Made by a program: the position numbers and the translations under genes. The notes under the pieces were generated by a model. That model was not told the origin of the DNA, did not search any database, and saw only the letters and a program-made list of their open reading frames with translations. From positions 1-40,640 of the forward strand of contig JBGVOM010000220.1 in assembly GCA_045126515.1 (NCBI GenBank): a DNA stretch of 40,640 nucleotides. The letters are read 5' to 3'. Shown here piece by piece: positions 23,949-32,072 of this stretch. The stretch comes from RUG11237 sp045126515. GTDB taxonomy: Bacteria; Bacillota; Clostridia; Lachnospirales; Lachnospiraceae. How positions within the stretch are numbered: position 1 is the stretch's first letter; each line of letters begins with the position of its first letter.

Positions 23949-24002
23949 TATAAAAGCCCTGGTGTCCAATAAACACACCTTGTAACACGAATTTATGTTC
24001 TG
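23938..24002 (-). promoter_or_regulatory. Leader segment B, homologous to the segment at 22202-22266
   Basis: It begins at the WYL gene stop and ends inside the terminator stem. On the minus strand it contains TATTGGACACC followed by a perfect TATAAT (23947-23952). The -35 expected 17 bases upstream is poor, which would fit an activator-dependent promoter. The similarity to segment A is the main support. Confidence 0.5.
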
Positions 24003-24995
24003 TTATTTTTTATATTGCTTGACGAGCCTGTCAATTTCTTCATTCATCATCTTCACTACAGACTCAGGTCCTGTAAGTTTCACTCCTTCTCCCAATCCTA
24101 TAATCCAGGCAAGAAATTGTCTGCTTACTGCAACCTCGACATTTACCACAAACCTCTTGTCATCTAAGCGAATCATAGACACATCTTTTCCAAATCTATC
24201 AATCATTACTCCAGCAAATGAGTTATCACATTCAATGCGTACCCTCTCTTCCTTACCGCCATACATTCCAAATGTTTTTCTGGCATAGGCTGCCATATCA
24301 AAAGACTTAAATGCCTGTTTCCCTTCGCGCCTAGCACCAGTAGATTTAATATAAAGCATCTTATCCACTCTGAAATGTTTGATAATACCTTCTGCACTAT
24401 CATATGCAATTAGGTAATAATTCTCATCATCCCATGACAAAGACCAAGGACTAACTTCGTACAATGCACCGTCATGTCGAAGTTCCATTTTCTTATCTAC
24501 ATTCCACTGAAAATACTGAAAAGTTATCTTTGAATTCTCTGCTATTGCAGTATGAATCCTATCTACATTATAATAAATGCTTTCATTCATTGTCTTTACT
24601 CTGCCCGCAACATATACCTGTCTATGAAGCTGTGATGCCTCATACTTGCTTGCAAGTCCTTCAATCTTCTTTATTAATTCATTCGACTTTTTGGCTGTTA
24701 TGAATTTTGCGGATTGTACAGAATCTACCAGCAATTTAAGCTCAGCCAGTTCAAACTGTCTGTTCCCGATATGATAACAATATGTCCTATCTTCCTGCGT
24801 ACCTATAATATCCAATCCATACAATCGTAGATTTTCTATATCATTATAGATACTCTTTCTTTCTGCACTTATCCCATATGCAGCCAAAGCTTCCAAGATT
24901 TCCGGCATGGTAATACTATGTGTCTCGTCTGTGCGTTCTAGTAAAATCTTCATCAAATAAACAATTTTTAACTTCTGATTATTTCCTTTTGCCAT
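24003..24995 (-). CDS. WYL-domain transcriptional regulator
   Basis: A 330-residue regulator. An N-terminal winged helix (KIVYLMKILLERTDETHSITMPEILEALAAYGISAERKSIYNDI, residues about 9-55) is followed by the WYL domain with the motif region VSPWSLSWDDENYYLIAYD near residue 195 and a C-terminal WCX-type extension. WYL proteins sense nucleic-acid or nucleotide ligands and often control defence or DNA-damage genes. The ATG at 24995 follows GGAGGTTTTT. It is 29 bases after the AlbA_2 gene and almost certainly co-transcribed with it; the terminator at 23903-23948 ends the pair. The adjoining leader segments A and B are natural candidate targets. Confidence 0.92.
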   Translation of the reverse strand: MAKGNNQKLKIVYLMKILLERTDETHSITMPEILEALAAYGISAERKSIYNDIENLRLYGLDIIGTQEDRTYCYHIGNRQFELAELKLLVDSVQSAKFITAKKSNELIKKIEGLASKYEASQLHRQVYVAGRVKTMNESIYYNVDRIHTAIAENSKITFQYFQWNVDKKMELRHDGALYEVSPWSLSWDDENYYLIAYDSAEGIIKHFRVDKMLYIKSTGARREGKQAFKSFDMAAYARKTFGMYGGKEERVRIECDNSFAGVMIDRFGKDVSMIRLDDKRFVVNVEVAVSRQFLAWIIGLGEGVKLTGPESVVKMMNEEIDRLVKQYKK

Positions 24996-25024
24996 AAAAA
25001 CCTCCAAATTCAGCCAACTTTCCT

Positions 25025-26482
25025 TTATCTTCCTTCTTTTAACACGTACACCGTATTTTTATAAGAACCATGTCGTTCCAGCACACCTTGATCAACCATC
25101 TCTCCGAGAATTATTCTTGCACGTCTCTGTTTTACTGCAAGCAATGTTTCTGCCTGGTGCGATGTGATCTGTCCCTTTTCTGATACAAAATGAAAAACAA
25201 TCTTTTGCTGCTGCGTTAAACTGTCTGTTGCCACTTTATCGGCATTTATCGGCACTTTATCGGCATTTGGAGTTTCATCTTTCAATAAACCAAAATCAAA
25301 GGAATACTCATCATCCAACGGAACAATAATTCGAAAAACATCTCCTTCCATAAATTCCGGTTCCTGACCTGAATAATATTTGCTATATTTGAATAAATTA
25401 CGAACACCCGAACCAAGCTGGTCCGCATATCCTATATTCCTAAAAAAGGATGCAATAATCGGATTTTTGGGATTTGGCTCCAGATTGTCTACAGTAATAT
25501 ATCCGTCATTTGCTGCACGATTCGCATTTTCCACATACATGCGCTCTTTTTCTATCACAAATTTTGCTGTATAATTATTTGAAAATTCCCGATGCATTAA
25601 AACATTACTTACCATTTCTCTTAAAATCGTGTTTCTAAGACTTTTATTTACCGTATCCTCCAGAAAGAACTTGTCCGGCAAATTCTTTTTTCCAAACTCC
25701 ATAAGTCTTTCATAGCTTTCAACTAAATTAGTTTTTATCACTTCCCGATCGTCATACCGATCCACGTTGACTTTTCGGACAAGTGCATCTGTCACATAGG
25801 CAGGTGCTACATTCAAAATAACATCATCCTTACCCAGTAACATAATTGCAGCCAGATTATAGCCTTCTTCTCCGGTAGCAATATCTCTACCATACAGTCC
25901 GGCACTTTTCAATAATTCCTGATCATCCATAGATGCCCAAGGATGTTTTCCACCTGCATGATTCTGCGCCATGATTCGAATTTTAGGTAACAAATCTAGT
26001 CGTAAATCTTCCATATTGGCATACGGATAAATCTTTTTTTCTGTAAAAATATTCTGCTTGCGAATGTACATCTGAGCAATTGCTCCAGTAGCCGTAACCT
26101 TTATGTCTGCATCATCTACACGGTCATAAATTATCTTTTTATAACTATGCACCTCTGCACTCGGTGGAATATGAACATGAATAATCGTTCGTTCCTCATC
26201 ATAATCAATGATTTCAGGCACAAGATACACTGTAGGAGAAAATAGCGCTGGATTACTTACTACCTTTATGAAATTCTTTACCATATCAGGTGCCGCTTTC
26301 TTCGGCACACCAACTACCGTACCATCATTCAGCACACCCATAAATATGTCTCCGCCGAAGCGGTTCAAGAAAGAGCACACCGTCTCGTAGGTATCCGACT
26401 CAATTCCATTGCCACAACGTTTGAATTCAACCGCTATGGTTTCTCCTATTGTAAGAATGGATTGCAATGTTTTTAAATCCAT
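25025..26482 (-). CDS. AlbA_2 (Schlafen-like) DNA-binding protein with ATPase-like domain
   Basis: A 485-residue protein of the family annotated as 'ATP-binding protein / putative DNA-binding domain'. The N-terminal AlbA_2 domain covers about residues 10-130 (AVEFKRC, FLNRFGGDIFMGVLNDGTVVGV). A middle helical region is followed by an HATPase_c-like segment (about 285-400: LREMVSNVLMHREFSN and the glycine loop QLGSGVRNLFKY). The C-terminal 65 residues form a winged helix (LTQQQKIVFHFVSEKGQITSHQAETLL). Between them a 21-base tandem repeat gives a duplicated NADKV heptad. Such proteins are thought to act as regulators or in defence; no direct function is known. It is upstream of, and in operon with, the WYL gene. 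Confidence 0.88.
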   Translation of the reverse strand: MDLKTLQSILTIGETIAVEFKRCGNGIESDTYETVCSFLNRFGGDIFMGVLNDGTVVGVPKKAAPDMVKNFIKVVSNPALFSPTVYLVPEIIDYDEERTIIHVHIPPSAEVHSYKKIIYDRVDDADIKVTATGAIAQMYIRKQNIFTEKKIYPYANMEDLRLDLLPKIRIMAQNHAGGKHPWASMDDQELLKSAGLYGRDIATGEEGYNLAAIMLLGKDDVILNVAPAYVTDALVRKVNVDRYDDREVIKTNLVESYERLMEFGKKNLPDKFFLEDTVNKSLRNTILREMVSNVLMHREFSNNYTAKFVIEKERMYVENANRAANDGYITVDNLEPNPKNPIIASFFRNIGYADQLGSGVRNLFKYSKYYSGQEPEFMEGDVFRIIVPLDDEYSFDFGLLKDETPNADKVPINADKVATDSLTQQQKIVFHFVSEKGQITSHQAETLLAVKQRRARIILGEMVDQGVLERHGSYKNTVYVLKEGR

Positions 26483-26514
26483 ATTTCTGACTCCTTTCGT
26501 GAATCTTTACTTGA

Positions 26515-26540
26515 ATTGGGGAAATGCGTTTCCTTAATTC
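26515..26540. promoter_or_regulatory. 26-bp imperfect dyad upstream of the AlbA_2-WYL operon
   Basis: The sequence is symmetric about its centre: AATT at both ends and GGAAA/TTTCC in the middle, with mismatches at only the second tetrad and the centre. It lies 33-58 bases upstream of the AlbA_2 start, inside the probable promoter or leader. It is a candidate operator, possibly for autoregulation by the WYL protein or AlbA_2 protein. That link is inference. Confidence 0.4.
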
Positions 26541-26704
26541 TCTATTTTTCTTTATTTAATATATCCATTATCTTTCAAATGCTCTACATATACTAATTAG
26601 AAATATGATACCATATTTCCTTTTATCCGTCCACTTAGAAGTCCGCAAATTCGGACTTGCAAGTCAGTGTTCCCATAATCTACACTTATTGCAAATAGTC
26701 CAGA

Positions 26705-26899
26705 TTAATAGCATCCATCCATAGTATCTGCTACTTTTGCAAAAACTTCTGTGCCTCTCACAATATAGCTCATCTGCTCATTTCTTGACTCAGGGATTTC
26801 TTTTTTTCCATTCTCCCAAGCACTTATAATCTGCCTTGAAATATCCAATCTCTCAGCTAATACTAAAAAAGAGTTTCGCTTGCGTCGCTCTAGCGACAA
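26705..26899 (-). pseudogene. Small or degenerate XRE-type helix-turn-helix fragment
   Basis: The frame from a TTG (26899, with AGGGA before it) to the stop at 26705 gives 64 residues. They include an XRE HTH: ERRKRN, LAERLDISRQIISAWENGKK. Relative to normal members one residue is missing before LAERL, and everything after the HTH (SRNEQMSYIVRG to the end) does not look like the family. It is therefore probably a truncated or frameshifted regulator. The longer open frame to 26956 includes terminator sequence and is not credible as coding. The hairpin AAGTCCG/CGGACTT at 26639-26658 is just past its end. Confidence 0.45.
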
Positions 26900-26937
26900 A
26901 ACTTCCCTGCAAAAAAGTGCGAACCCTAAGCCTATAA

Positions 26938-26980
26938 AGTAAAAAAAGGTGTCCAAGATATCATAAATACCTCAAACACC
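26938..26980 (-). terminator. Terminator of the nfnA-nfnB-Dabb operon
   Basis: On the minus strand 26966-26980 pairs with 26946-26960 over 15 bp (four G-U wobbles) with a 5-base loop, followed by a run of T residues (26939-26945, including the last base of the stem flank). It lies 13 bases past the Dabb stop. Confidence 0.85.
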
Positions 26981-26992
26981 TGTATCAGTCTA

Positions 26993-27295
26993 TTATTTCA
27001 CTTCATAATCAAAGCAAACTCTGTCCTTCGTCACTTCTCGTACATACCCTGCTGCTTTCACATGCTCCGGGTGAACCTGATATGCCTTTAATGCGTCTTC
27101 ATCCGGAAAATCAACCACAAGCATAAAATCCCGGTTACTGGATTCAATGTTGTTAATTTCCATCTTTAAATCAATCACGTTTGGAACAAGGGTTTTCAGC
27201 GGAAGAAAACCGTCTGCCATTTTTTTACATGCAAGTTCCTTTTCTGTTCCTGTAATTTCATCTTTGATATTCCACATTACAATATGTCTGATCAT
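26993..27295 (-). CDS. Dabb (stress-responsive A/B barrel) domain protein
   Basis: A 100-residue single-domain protein of the dimeric alpha-beta barrel class. The start MIRHIVMWNIKDE, the central VDLKMEIN-like strand (VIDLKMEINNIESSNRDFMLVVDF) and YQVHPEHVKAAGYV before a terminal strand are typical. The family's biochemical role is generally unknown. It is 21 bases past nfnB and ends at a strong terminator, so it is the third gene of the nfn operon. The ATG at 27295 has AAGGGTGA before it; a GTG at 27304 is also in frame. Confidence 0.88.
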   Translation of the reverse strand: MIRHIVMWNIKDEITGTEKELACKKMADGFLPLKTLVPNVIDLKMEINNIESSNRDFMLVVDFPDEDALKAYQVHPEHVKAAGYVREVTKDRVCFDYEVK

Positions 27296-27316
27296 TTGAT
27301 TCACCCTTTCGATTCA

Positions 27317-28702
27317 TTATTTATTCTGTAAATATTCGTGAATTCCCTTTGCGGCTGCCTTACCTGCACCCATGGCAAGAATTACCGTTGCGGCGCCTGT
27401 TACGGCATCTCCACCGGCAAATACACCTGGTTTTGTAGTTGCACCGTTTTCTTCTTCGGCAACAATACATTTCCATTTATTGATATCCAGGCCTTTTGTA
27501 GTGGAAGAAATCAATGGATTTGGTGCAGTTCCTAAAGCCATGATTACGGTATCTAATTCTAATTCATATTCAGAACCTTCGATTACCTGTGGTCTTCTTC
27601 TTCCTGACTCATCCGGTTCGCCCAGTTCCATTTTTACGCATTTCATTCCCTTAACCCATCCATCTTCATTTACGAGGATTTCTGTTGGATTAGTTAATAA
27701 GTCAAAAATAACGCCTTCTTCTTTTGCGTGATGCACTTCTTCTACTCTGGCAGGAAGTTCTTCTTCACTTCTTCTGTAAACGATATGAGTTTCTGCGCCT
27801 AAACGTAACGCTGTTCTTGCAGCATCCATGGCAACATTACCACCACCGATTACAGCAACTTTCTTACCTTTTGTAATCGGAGTATCATGATCATCTAAGA
27901 ATGCTTTCATCAGGTTGTTTCTTGTGAGGAACTCATTTGCAGAGAATACACCATTTGCATTTTCTCCAGGAATTCCCATGAATTTTGGAAGACCTGCTCC
28001 GGAACCAATAAATACTGCTTCAAAGCCTTCTTCTTCCATTAATTCATCAATTGTAATAGATTTTCCGATAATTACATTAGTTTCAATCTTAACGCCCAAT
28101 GCCTTAACATTTTCAATTTCAGATTTTACAACAGTTTCCTTTGGAAGACGGAACTCAGGAATTCCGTATACAAGTACACCGCCGGCTTCATGCAATGCTT
28201 CAAAAATAGTTACATCATAGCCTAATTTTGCCAAATCTCCGGCACAAGTAAGACCTGCAGGACCGGAACCAATCACTGCAACCTTTTTGCCATTTTTGTT
28301 TTCCGGCATGGCAACAGCAACTTTATTTTCTCTTGCATAGTCAGCTACAAAACGTTCCAGTTTACCGATAGATACAGGTTCTCCCTTGATACCGCGGATA
28401 CATTTTCCTTCACACTGGCTTTCCTGTGGGCATACACGTCCGCAGACAGCAGGAAGCGCGGAAGATTCGCCAATAATCTTGAAAGCTTCTTCCATATTTC
28501 CGTTTTTGACCTGTTCTACGAATCCAGGAATATTAATGGATACAGGACAGCCCTTTACACACTGTGCATTTTTACAGTTAATGCAACGTGATGCTTCCTC
28601 CATTGCTTCTTCTTTTGTATATCCTAAACATACTTCTTCAAAATTTTTATTACGAACATCAGCAGGCTGCTCGCTGATTGGTACTCTCTTTAATACATCC
28701 AT
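27317..28702 (-). CDS. nfnB: NADPH-dependent glutamate synthase small-chain family protein, probable NfnB subunit
   Basis: A 461-residue flavoprotein. The N terminus has two [4Fe-4S] cysteine groups (CINCKNAQCVKGCPV and CGRVCPQESQCEGKC). FAD binding follows at GSGPAGLTCAGDL (near residue 145), NADP binding at GGGNVAMDAARTA (near 285) and the second FAD motif at GVFAGGDAVTGAATV near the end. In isolation this matches GltD, but it is fused by a 1-base TAATG overlap to an FAD/NAD-binding ferredoxin-reductase-like gene. That pairing is the NfnAB complex, which bifurcates electrons between ferredoxin, NADH and NADPH. No glutamate synthase large-subunit gene is present, which supports the Nfn assignment. 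Confidence 0.88.
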   Translation of the reverse strand: MDVLKRVPISEQPADVRNKNFEEVCLGYTKEEAMEEASRCINCKNAQCVKGCPVSINIPGFVEQVKNGNMEEAFKIIGESSALPAVCGRVCPQESQCEGKCIRGIKGEPVSIGKLERFVADYARENKVAVAMPENKNGKKVAVIGSGPAGLTCAGDLAKLGYDVTIFEALHEAGGVLVYGIPEFRLPKETVVKSEIENVKALGVKIETNVIIGKSITIDELMEEEGFEAVFIGSGAGLPKFMGIPGENANGVFSANEFLTRNNLMKAFLDDHDTPITKGKKVAVIGGGNVAMDAARTALRLGAETHIVYRRSEEELPARVEEVHHAKEEGVIFDLLTNPTEILVNEDGWVKGMKCVKMELGEPDESGRRRPQVIEGSEYELELDTVIMALGTAPNPLISSTTKGLDINKWKCIVAEEENGATTKPGVFAGGDAVTGAATVILAMGAGKAAAKGIHEYLQNK

Positions 28703-29595
28703 TATTTGTCACCTCCACAATGTCCACATCCGCCGTGATGTGTATCACCTTCACGCAGTTTTAAAATAGCTCTGCCTTCTTCTGTCTTGTACATCTGCTG
28801 ACGTTTCATAGCTTCATCAAAGTTTACTAAATGACCATCAAATTCCGGTCCGTCTACACATGCAAATTTCACTTCATCTCCTACAGTAACACGGCAGGCA
28901 CCACACATACCGGTTCCGTCTACCATAATTGGATTTAAACTTACAACAGTAGGAATATTTAATTCTTTTGTTAAAATTGTAACAAACTTCATCATAATCA
29001 TTGGACCGATTGCAATACATACATCATATGTTTTGCCTTCTTTTTCCACCAGATTCTTTACTACCTCTGTTACCAGACCTTTGAATCCGAAAGAACCATC
29101 ATCGGTTGCCACATATAAATTGCCTGCTACTGCTTCCATTTCTTTCTGAAGAATCAGCATATCTTTTGTCTTGGCACCTACAACTACATCAGCTGCTACG
29201 CCCTGCTCATGAAGCCATTTTACCTGTGGATATACCGGTGCAGTTCCCACACCACCTGCTACAAACAGGATTTTCTTATTTTTAAGGCTCTCTACCGGTT
29301 CTTCTACCAGTTCGGATGCACGTCCTAACGGACCTACAAAGTCTGAAAAACAATCTCCTGCTTCTAATTCTGCCATACGTTCTGTAGAGGCTCCTACAAT
29401 CTGGAATACGATGGTCACTTCTCCGGTTGCTCTATTATAATCACAGATTGTTAAAGGAATTCTTTCGCCCTTTTCGTCCATTTTTACAATAACAAACTGT
29501 CCCGGTTCACAGGAACGGGCTACCCTTGGTGCTTCCACCACCATAAGGAAAATTTTATCTGCAAGCTTTTCCTTTACATTAATCTTATACATCAT
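28702..29595 (-). CDS. nfnA: Ferredoxin-NADP reductase-like subunit, probable NfnA
   Basis: A 298-residue electron-transfer protein. An N-terminal FAD domain (PLTICDYNRATGEVTIVFQIVG) precedes an NAD domain (FVAGGVGTAPVYPQV near residue 110) and a [2Fe-2S] cysteine cluster (MCGACRVTVGDEVKFACVDGP near residue 230). This is the PyrK/NfnA family. The start is the ATG at 29595 after TAGGAGGAT; the longer frame to 29622 has no ribosome site. The last 12 residues (THHGGCGHCGG) form an extra Cys/His tail that could bind a metal. It pairs with NfnB, and together they would reduce NADP with NADH plus reduced ferredoxin. Confidence 0.88.
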   Translation of the reverse strand: MMYKINVKEKLADKIFLMVVEAPRVARSCEPGQFVIVKMDEKGERIPLTICDYNRATGEVTIVFQIVGASTERMAELEAGDCFSDFVGPLGRASELVEEPVESLKNKKILFVAGGVGTAPVYPQVKWLHEQGVAADVVVGAKTKDMLILQKEMEAVAGNLYVATDDGSFGFKGLVTEVVKNLVEKEGKTYDVCIAIGPMIMMKFVTILTKELNIPTVVSLNPIMVDGTGMCGACRVTVGDEVKFACVDGPEFDGHLVNFDEAMKRQQMYKTEEGRAILKLREGDTHHGGCGHCGGDK

Positions 29596-29703
29596 TATCC
29601 TCCTATTAGTATGATTATACACAATATCTTAATAATCATAATCTAAACTGCAACTTTTTTCAACAAGTATTTTTTCTTTCCACCAATTTCTGTCAAATTA
29701 TGC

Positions 29704-31116
29704 CTAATAAGGTGCCTCAAAACTGTAAATTCCGTCGGAATTTTCGTATGCTTTTGAAATTTCACCGATATTTTCTGCGTTTACTGCATATTTATAATCA
29801 AAATCTGTTACAGTCCCATCTACATTGTTAAAACGTTTGACAACCAACAGATATACATTGCCATTCACCATAGTGGCTTCATAACAGTTTAAGGTGTAGT
29901 TACCCTCCATTCCAATGGCATGACCGTCTAAATCATACATTTCTCCTGTATTTATCATGAGATTGCGGACTGCAGCGATGGCCTCCGGTGCTTCATAGGT
30001 AGTATTTAAATCTAACGAATACTCTTTTCTGGTAATATCACTGACTTTGCCATTTGAGTCATAGGCAATACAGGTAAATGTATTTGTGCCAAGGCGCATA
30101 GGAATTGGCTTTGTATATTTTCTGGATTTGTTACTTGGCATAGAACCATCAAATGTATAGTACACAGCATTTCCCATTGGCACCTCAATAAGAATATCCG
30201 TTGGTTCATTATAACTTCCACTGTCCGGAAAAACAGAAGGAGCTGACGGAATCTCTAATTGAATTGTATATTTTTTCTGAATTTCATCACTGACCATTCC
30301 TTTAGAATTTACGGCTATGGCACGTAAAGTATATTCGCCCTCCTCTAAAGTAATAGGACGTTTATAAATTAAACTGTTTAGAGTAGGTTCACTTCCGTCT
30401 AAGGTATAGTGAATGGTTTCTTTCGTATCTACTTTTAATACTAGTGTCAGACGGTCCTTATAAACCCCTTCTTTTAAATTTACCTGTGGTGCTGACAATT
30501 CGTATTCCCAAAACGCCTGATGAATATCTTGATTCTCGCAGTTTTCCAACAGTGAAACAATACCCTGTGTATTTTCACTTTCCTCATACATCTCAATTAA
30601 TTTGCGGTAAATATCAATGTCAGATGGTGCACGCTCAATTGCTGTTTTCAAACATTCCTCCGCTATAGCATACTTTTTTTTCTGTTTATAAATGTCTGCC
30701 AGTGCAACGCAGATATCGTTACTGTCCTGATTCATTTTCAGAACTCTTTCATAGGCTTCCATGGATTCTTCTGTTTTATTTTTTTGTGCATATTCTACTG
30801 CTTTTGTAAATTGGTATTCATATGAATTGATATGTTTAAAATGTGTTCCAAGTAAAATCCCCAGAACCAAGACCACTACAATAGTGCCGGCAAGAATACC
30901 GGCAGCTCTTTTGGGTTCCATTTGTATTTTTTTATATTTTTGTTTTTCACTTTCCTTATAGTTCCCAAATTCTTCATGAACAATTTTTTCTAAGGTTTTG
31001 GCAATTCGTTCCTCCAATTCCGGATTGTAGTCTGGTACAATCTGAATTCCATGCCCACATTTTTCACAATACAGTTTTCCTTCTTCAATTTCTGTGCCGC
31101 ATTTTTCGCATCGCAT
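29704..31116 (-). CDS. Zinc-ribbon, TPR and chitobiase-C-like repeat membrane protein
   Basis: A 470-residue membrane protein of unknown role. It has an N-terminal zinc ribbon (CEKCGTEIEEGKLYCEKCG), a cytoplasmic helix, one membrane segment (AAGILAGTIVVVLVLGILLG, about residues 70-90) and then TPR-like helices (AEECLKTAIERAPSDIDIYRKLIEMYEE). Two tandem beta domains of about 85 residues follow, each with a TLDGSEPT/TFDGSMPS loop (about residues 235-320 and 320-400). These resemble the CHB_HEX_C domain. A final domain ends it. This architecture suggests an outward-facing assembly or cell-surface role. It is 39 bases past folD, in probable operon with it. Confidence 0.8.
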   Translation of the reverse strand: MRCEKCGTEIEEGKLYCEKCGHGIQIVPDYNPELEERIAKTLEKIVHEEFGNYKESEKQKYKKIQMEPKRAAGILAGTIVVVLVLGILLGTHFKHINSYEYQFTKAVEYAQKNKTEESMEAYERVLKMNQDSNDICVALADIYKQKKKYAIAEECLKTAIERAPSDIDIYRKLIEMYEESENTQGIVSLLENCENQDIHQAFWEYELSAPQVNLKEGVYKDRLTLVLKVDTKETIHYTLDGSEPTLNSLIYKRPITLEEGEYTLRAIAVNSKGMVSDEIQKKYTIQLEIPSAPSVFPDSGSYNEPTDILIEVPMGNAVYYTFDGSMPSNKSRKYTKPIPMRLGTNTFTCIAYDSNGKVSDITRKEYSLDLNTTYEAPEAIAAVRNLMINTGEMYDLDGHAIGMEGNYTLNCYEATMVNGNVYLLVVKRFNNVDGTVTDFDYKYAVNAENIGEISKAYENSDGIYSFEAPY

Positions 31117-31155
31117 GAAACCTTCCCCTTTTCTATTTACGACAATAATATGTGT

Positions 31156-31992
31156 TTATTCAATAGAAGATACACAGTTGTTCATAAGCATTGCTATGGT
31201 CATAGGACCTACTCCGCCCGGAACCGGTGTAATGGCACTAACATGGTCAATTACATCATCATAATCCACGTCACCACACAACTTATTTTCTGCATTTCTA
31301 TGGATTCCTACGTCAATAACTACAGCACCTTCTTTTACATAGGAGCTGTCAATCATTTTTGGCTTACCTACCGCAACTACCAGAATATCTGCTCTCTTTG
31401 CCACTTCTTTTAAATTAGCTGTTTTGGAGTGGGCGATGGTTACGGTACCATTTTCTCTTAGTAATAATAATGCCATTGGTTTGCCCACAATGTTACTTCT
31501 TCCGATTACCACACATTCTTTTCCGGCAATCTCAATACCGGAACGTTTCAGCAACTGAATGACACCTGCAGGGGTACAAGATACAAAACCTTTCTGCCCA
31601 ATGCTTAAAGCGCCCACACTCTGTGGATGGAAACCGTCCACATCCTTTTCAGGTGCAATAGTCTTAATTACTTTATCTTCATCAATATGTTTTGGTAAGG
31701 GAAGCTGTACCAGAATTCCGTTTACTTTTTCATCCTGATTCAGTTCTTTTATTTTATCTAATAATTCTTCTTCAGAAATAGTTTCCGGAAGATGGAAAGA
31801 TAAAGATTCGATTCCAATGTATTCACAAGCCTTTTTCTTGTTGTTTACATATACACTGGAAGCAGGATCTTCTCCTACCTGAATTACTGCCAGAGCAGCT
31901 GTTTTTCCCTCTGCTTTCAGTCTTGCTACTTTTTCTTTTAATTCATCTTTGATTTCTTTTGAGATTTTTTTTCCGTCGATAATTAATGCCAT
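31156..31992 (-). CDS. folD: Bifunctional methylenetetrahydrofolate dehydrogenase/cyclohydrolase
   Basis: A 278-residue enzyme that interconverts 5,10-methylene-THF, methenyl-THF and 10-formyl-THF with NADP. The active-site Lys lies in SVYVNNKKKACEYIG, the substrate motif is GILVQLPLPKHI and the cofactor region is CVVIGRSNIVGKPMALLL. The C-terminal motif TPVPGGVGPMTIAML is complete. Length is normal. It follows fhs by 80 bases with a hairpin between. Together with fhs it forms the one-carbon interconversion arm that supplies the glyA reaction. Confidence 0.96.
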   Translation of the reverse strand: MALIIDGKKISKEIKDELKEKVARLKAEGKTAALAVIQVGEDPASSVYVNNKKKACEYIGIESLSFHLPETISEEELLDKIKELNQDEKVNGILVQLPLPKHIDEDKVIKTIAPEKDVDGFHPQSVGALSIGQKGFVSCTPAGVIQLLKRSGIEIAGKECVVIGRSNIVGKPMALLLLRENGTVTIAHSKTANLKEVAKRADILVVAVGKPKMIDSSYVKEGAVVIDVGIHRNAENKLCGDVDYDDVIDHVSAITPVPGGVGPMTIAMLMNNCVSSIE

Positions 31993-32016
31993 TTTAAATC
32001 TTCCTTTCTGTAGCTA

Positions 32017-32040
32017 AAGCTGACGGAAAACCGCCAGCTT
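32017..32040 (-). promoter_or_regulatory. Hairpin between fhs and folD
   Basis: In minus-strand RNA, AAGCTGGCGG and CCGTCAGCTT pair over 10 bp (one G-U) with a UUUU loop. No T run follows on the minus strand, so it is not a standard terminator for fhs. It may set the mRNA ratio of the two genes by processing or partial attenuation. Confidence 0.5.
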
Positions 32041-32072
32041 GTTTTATATTGTTAATAATATTTTGTTTCCTT

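Noticed and set aside
18901..26482. Whole region as a prophage or integrative element
   Set aside because: No integrase, transposase, phage structural or conjugation gene and no flanking direct repeat could be seen. Only an accessory-like gene content is supported.
26639..26664. Hairpin AAGTCCG..CGGACTT with an adjoining ACTTGCAAGT palindrome
   Set aside because: No T run on either strand and no clear target gene; short palindromes of this size occur by chance.
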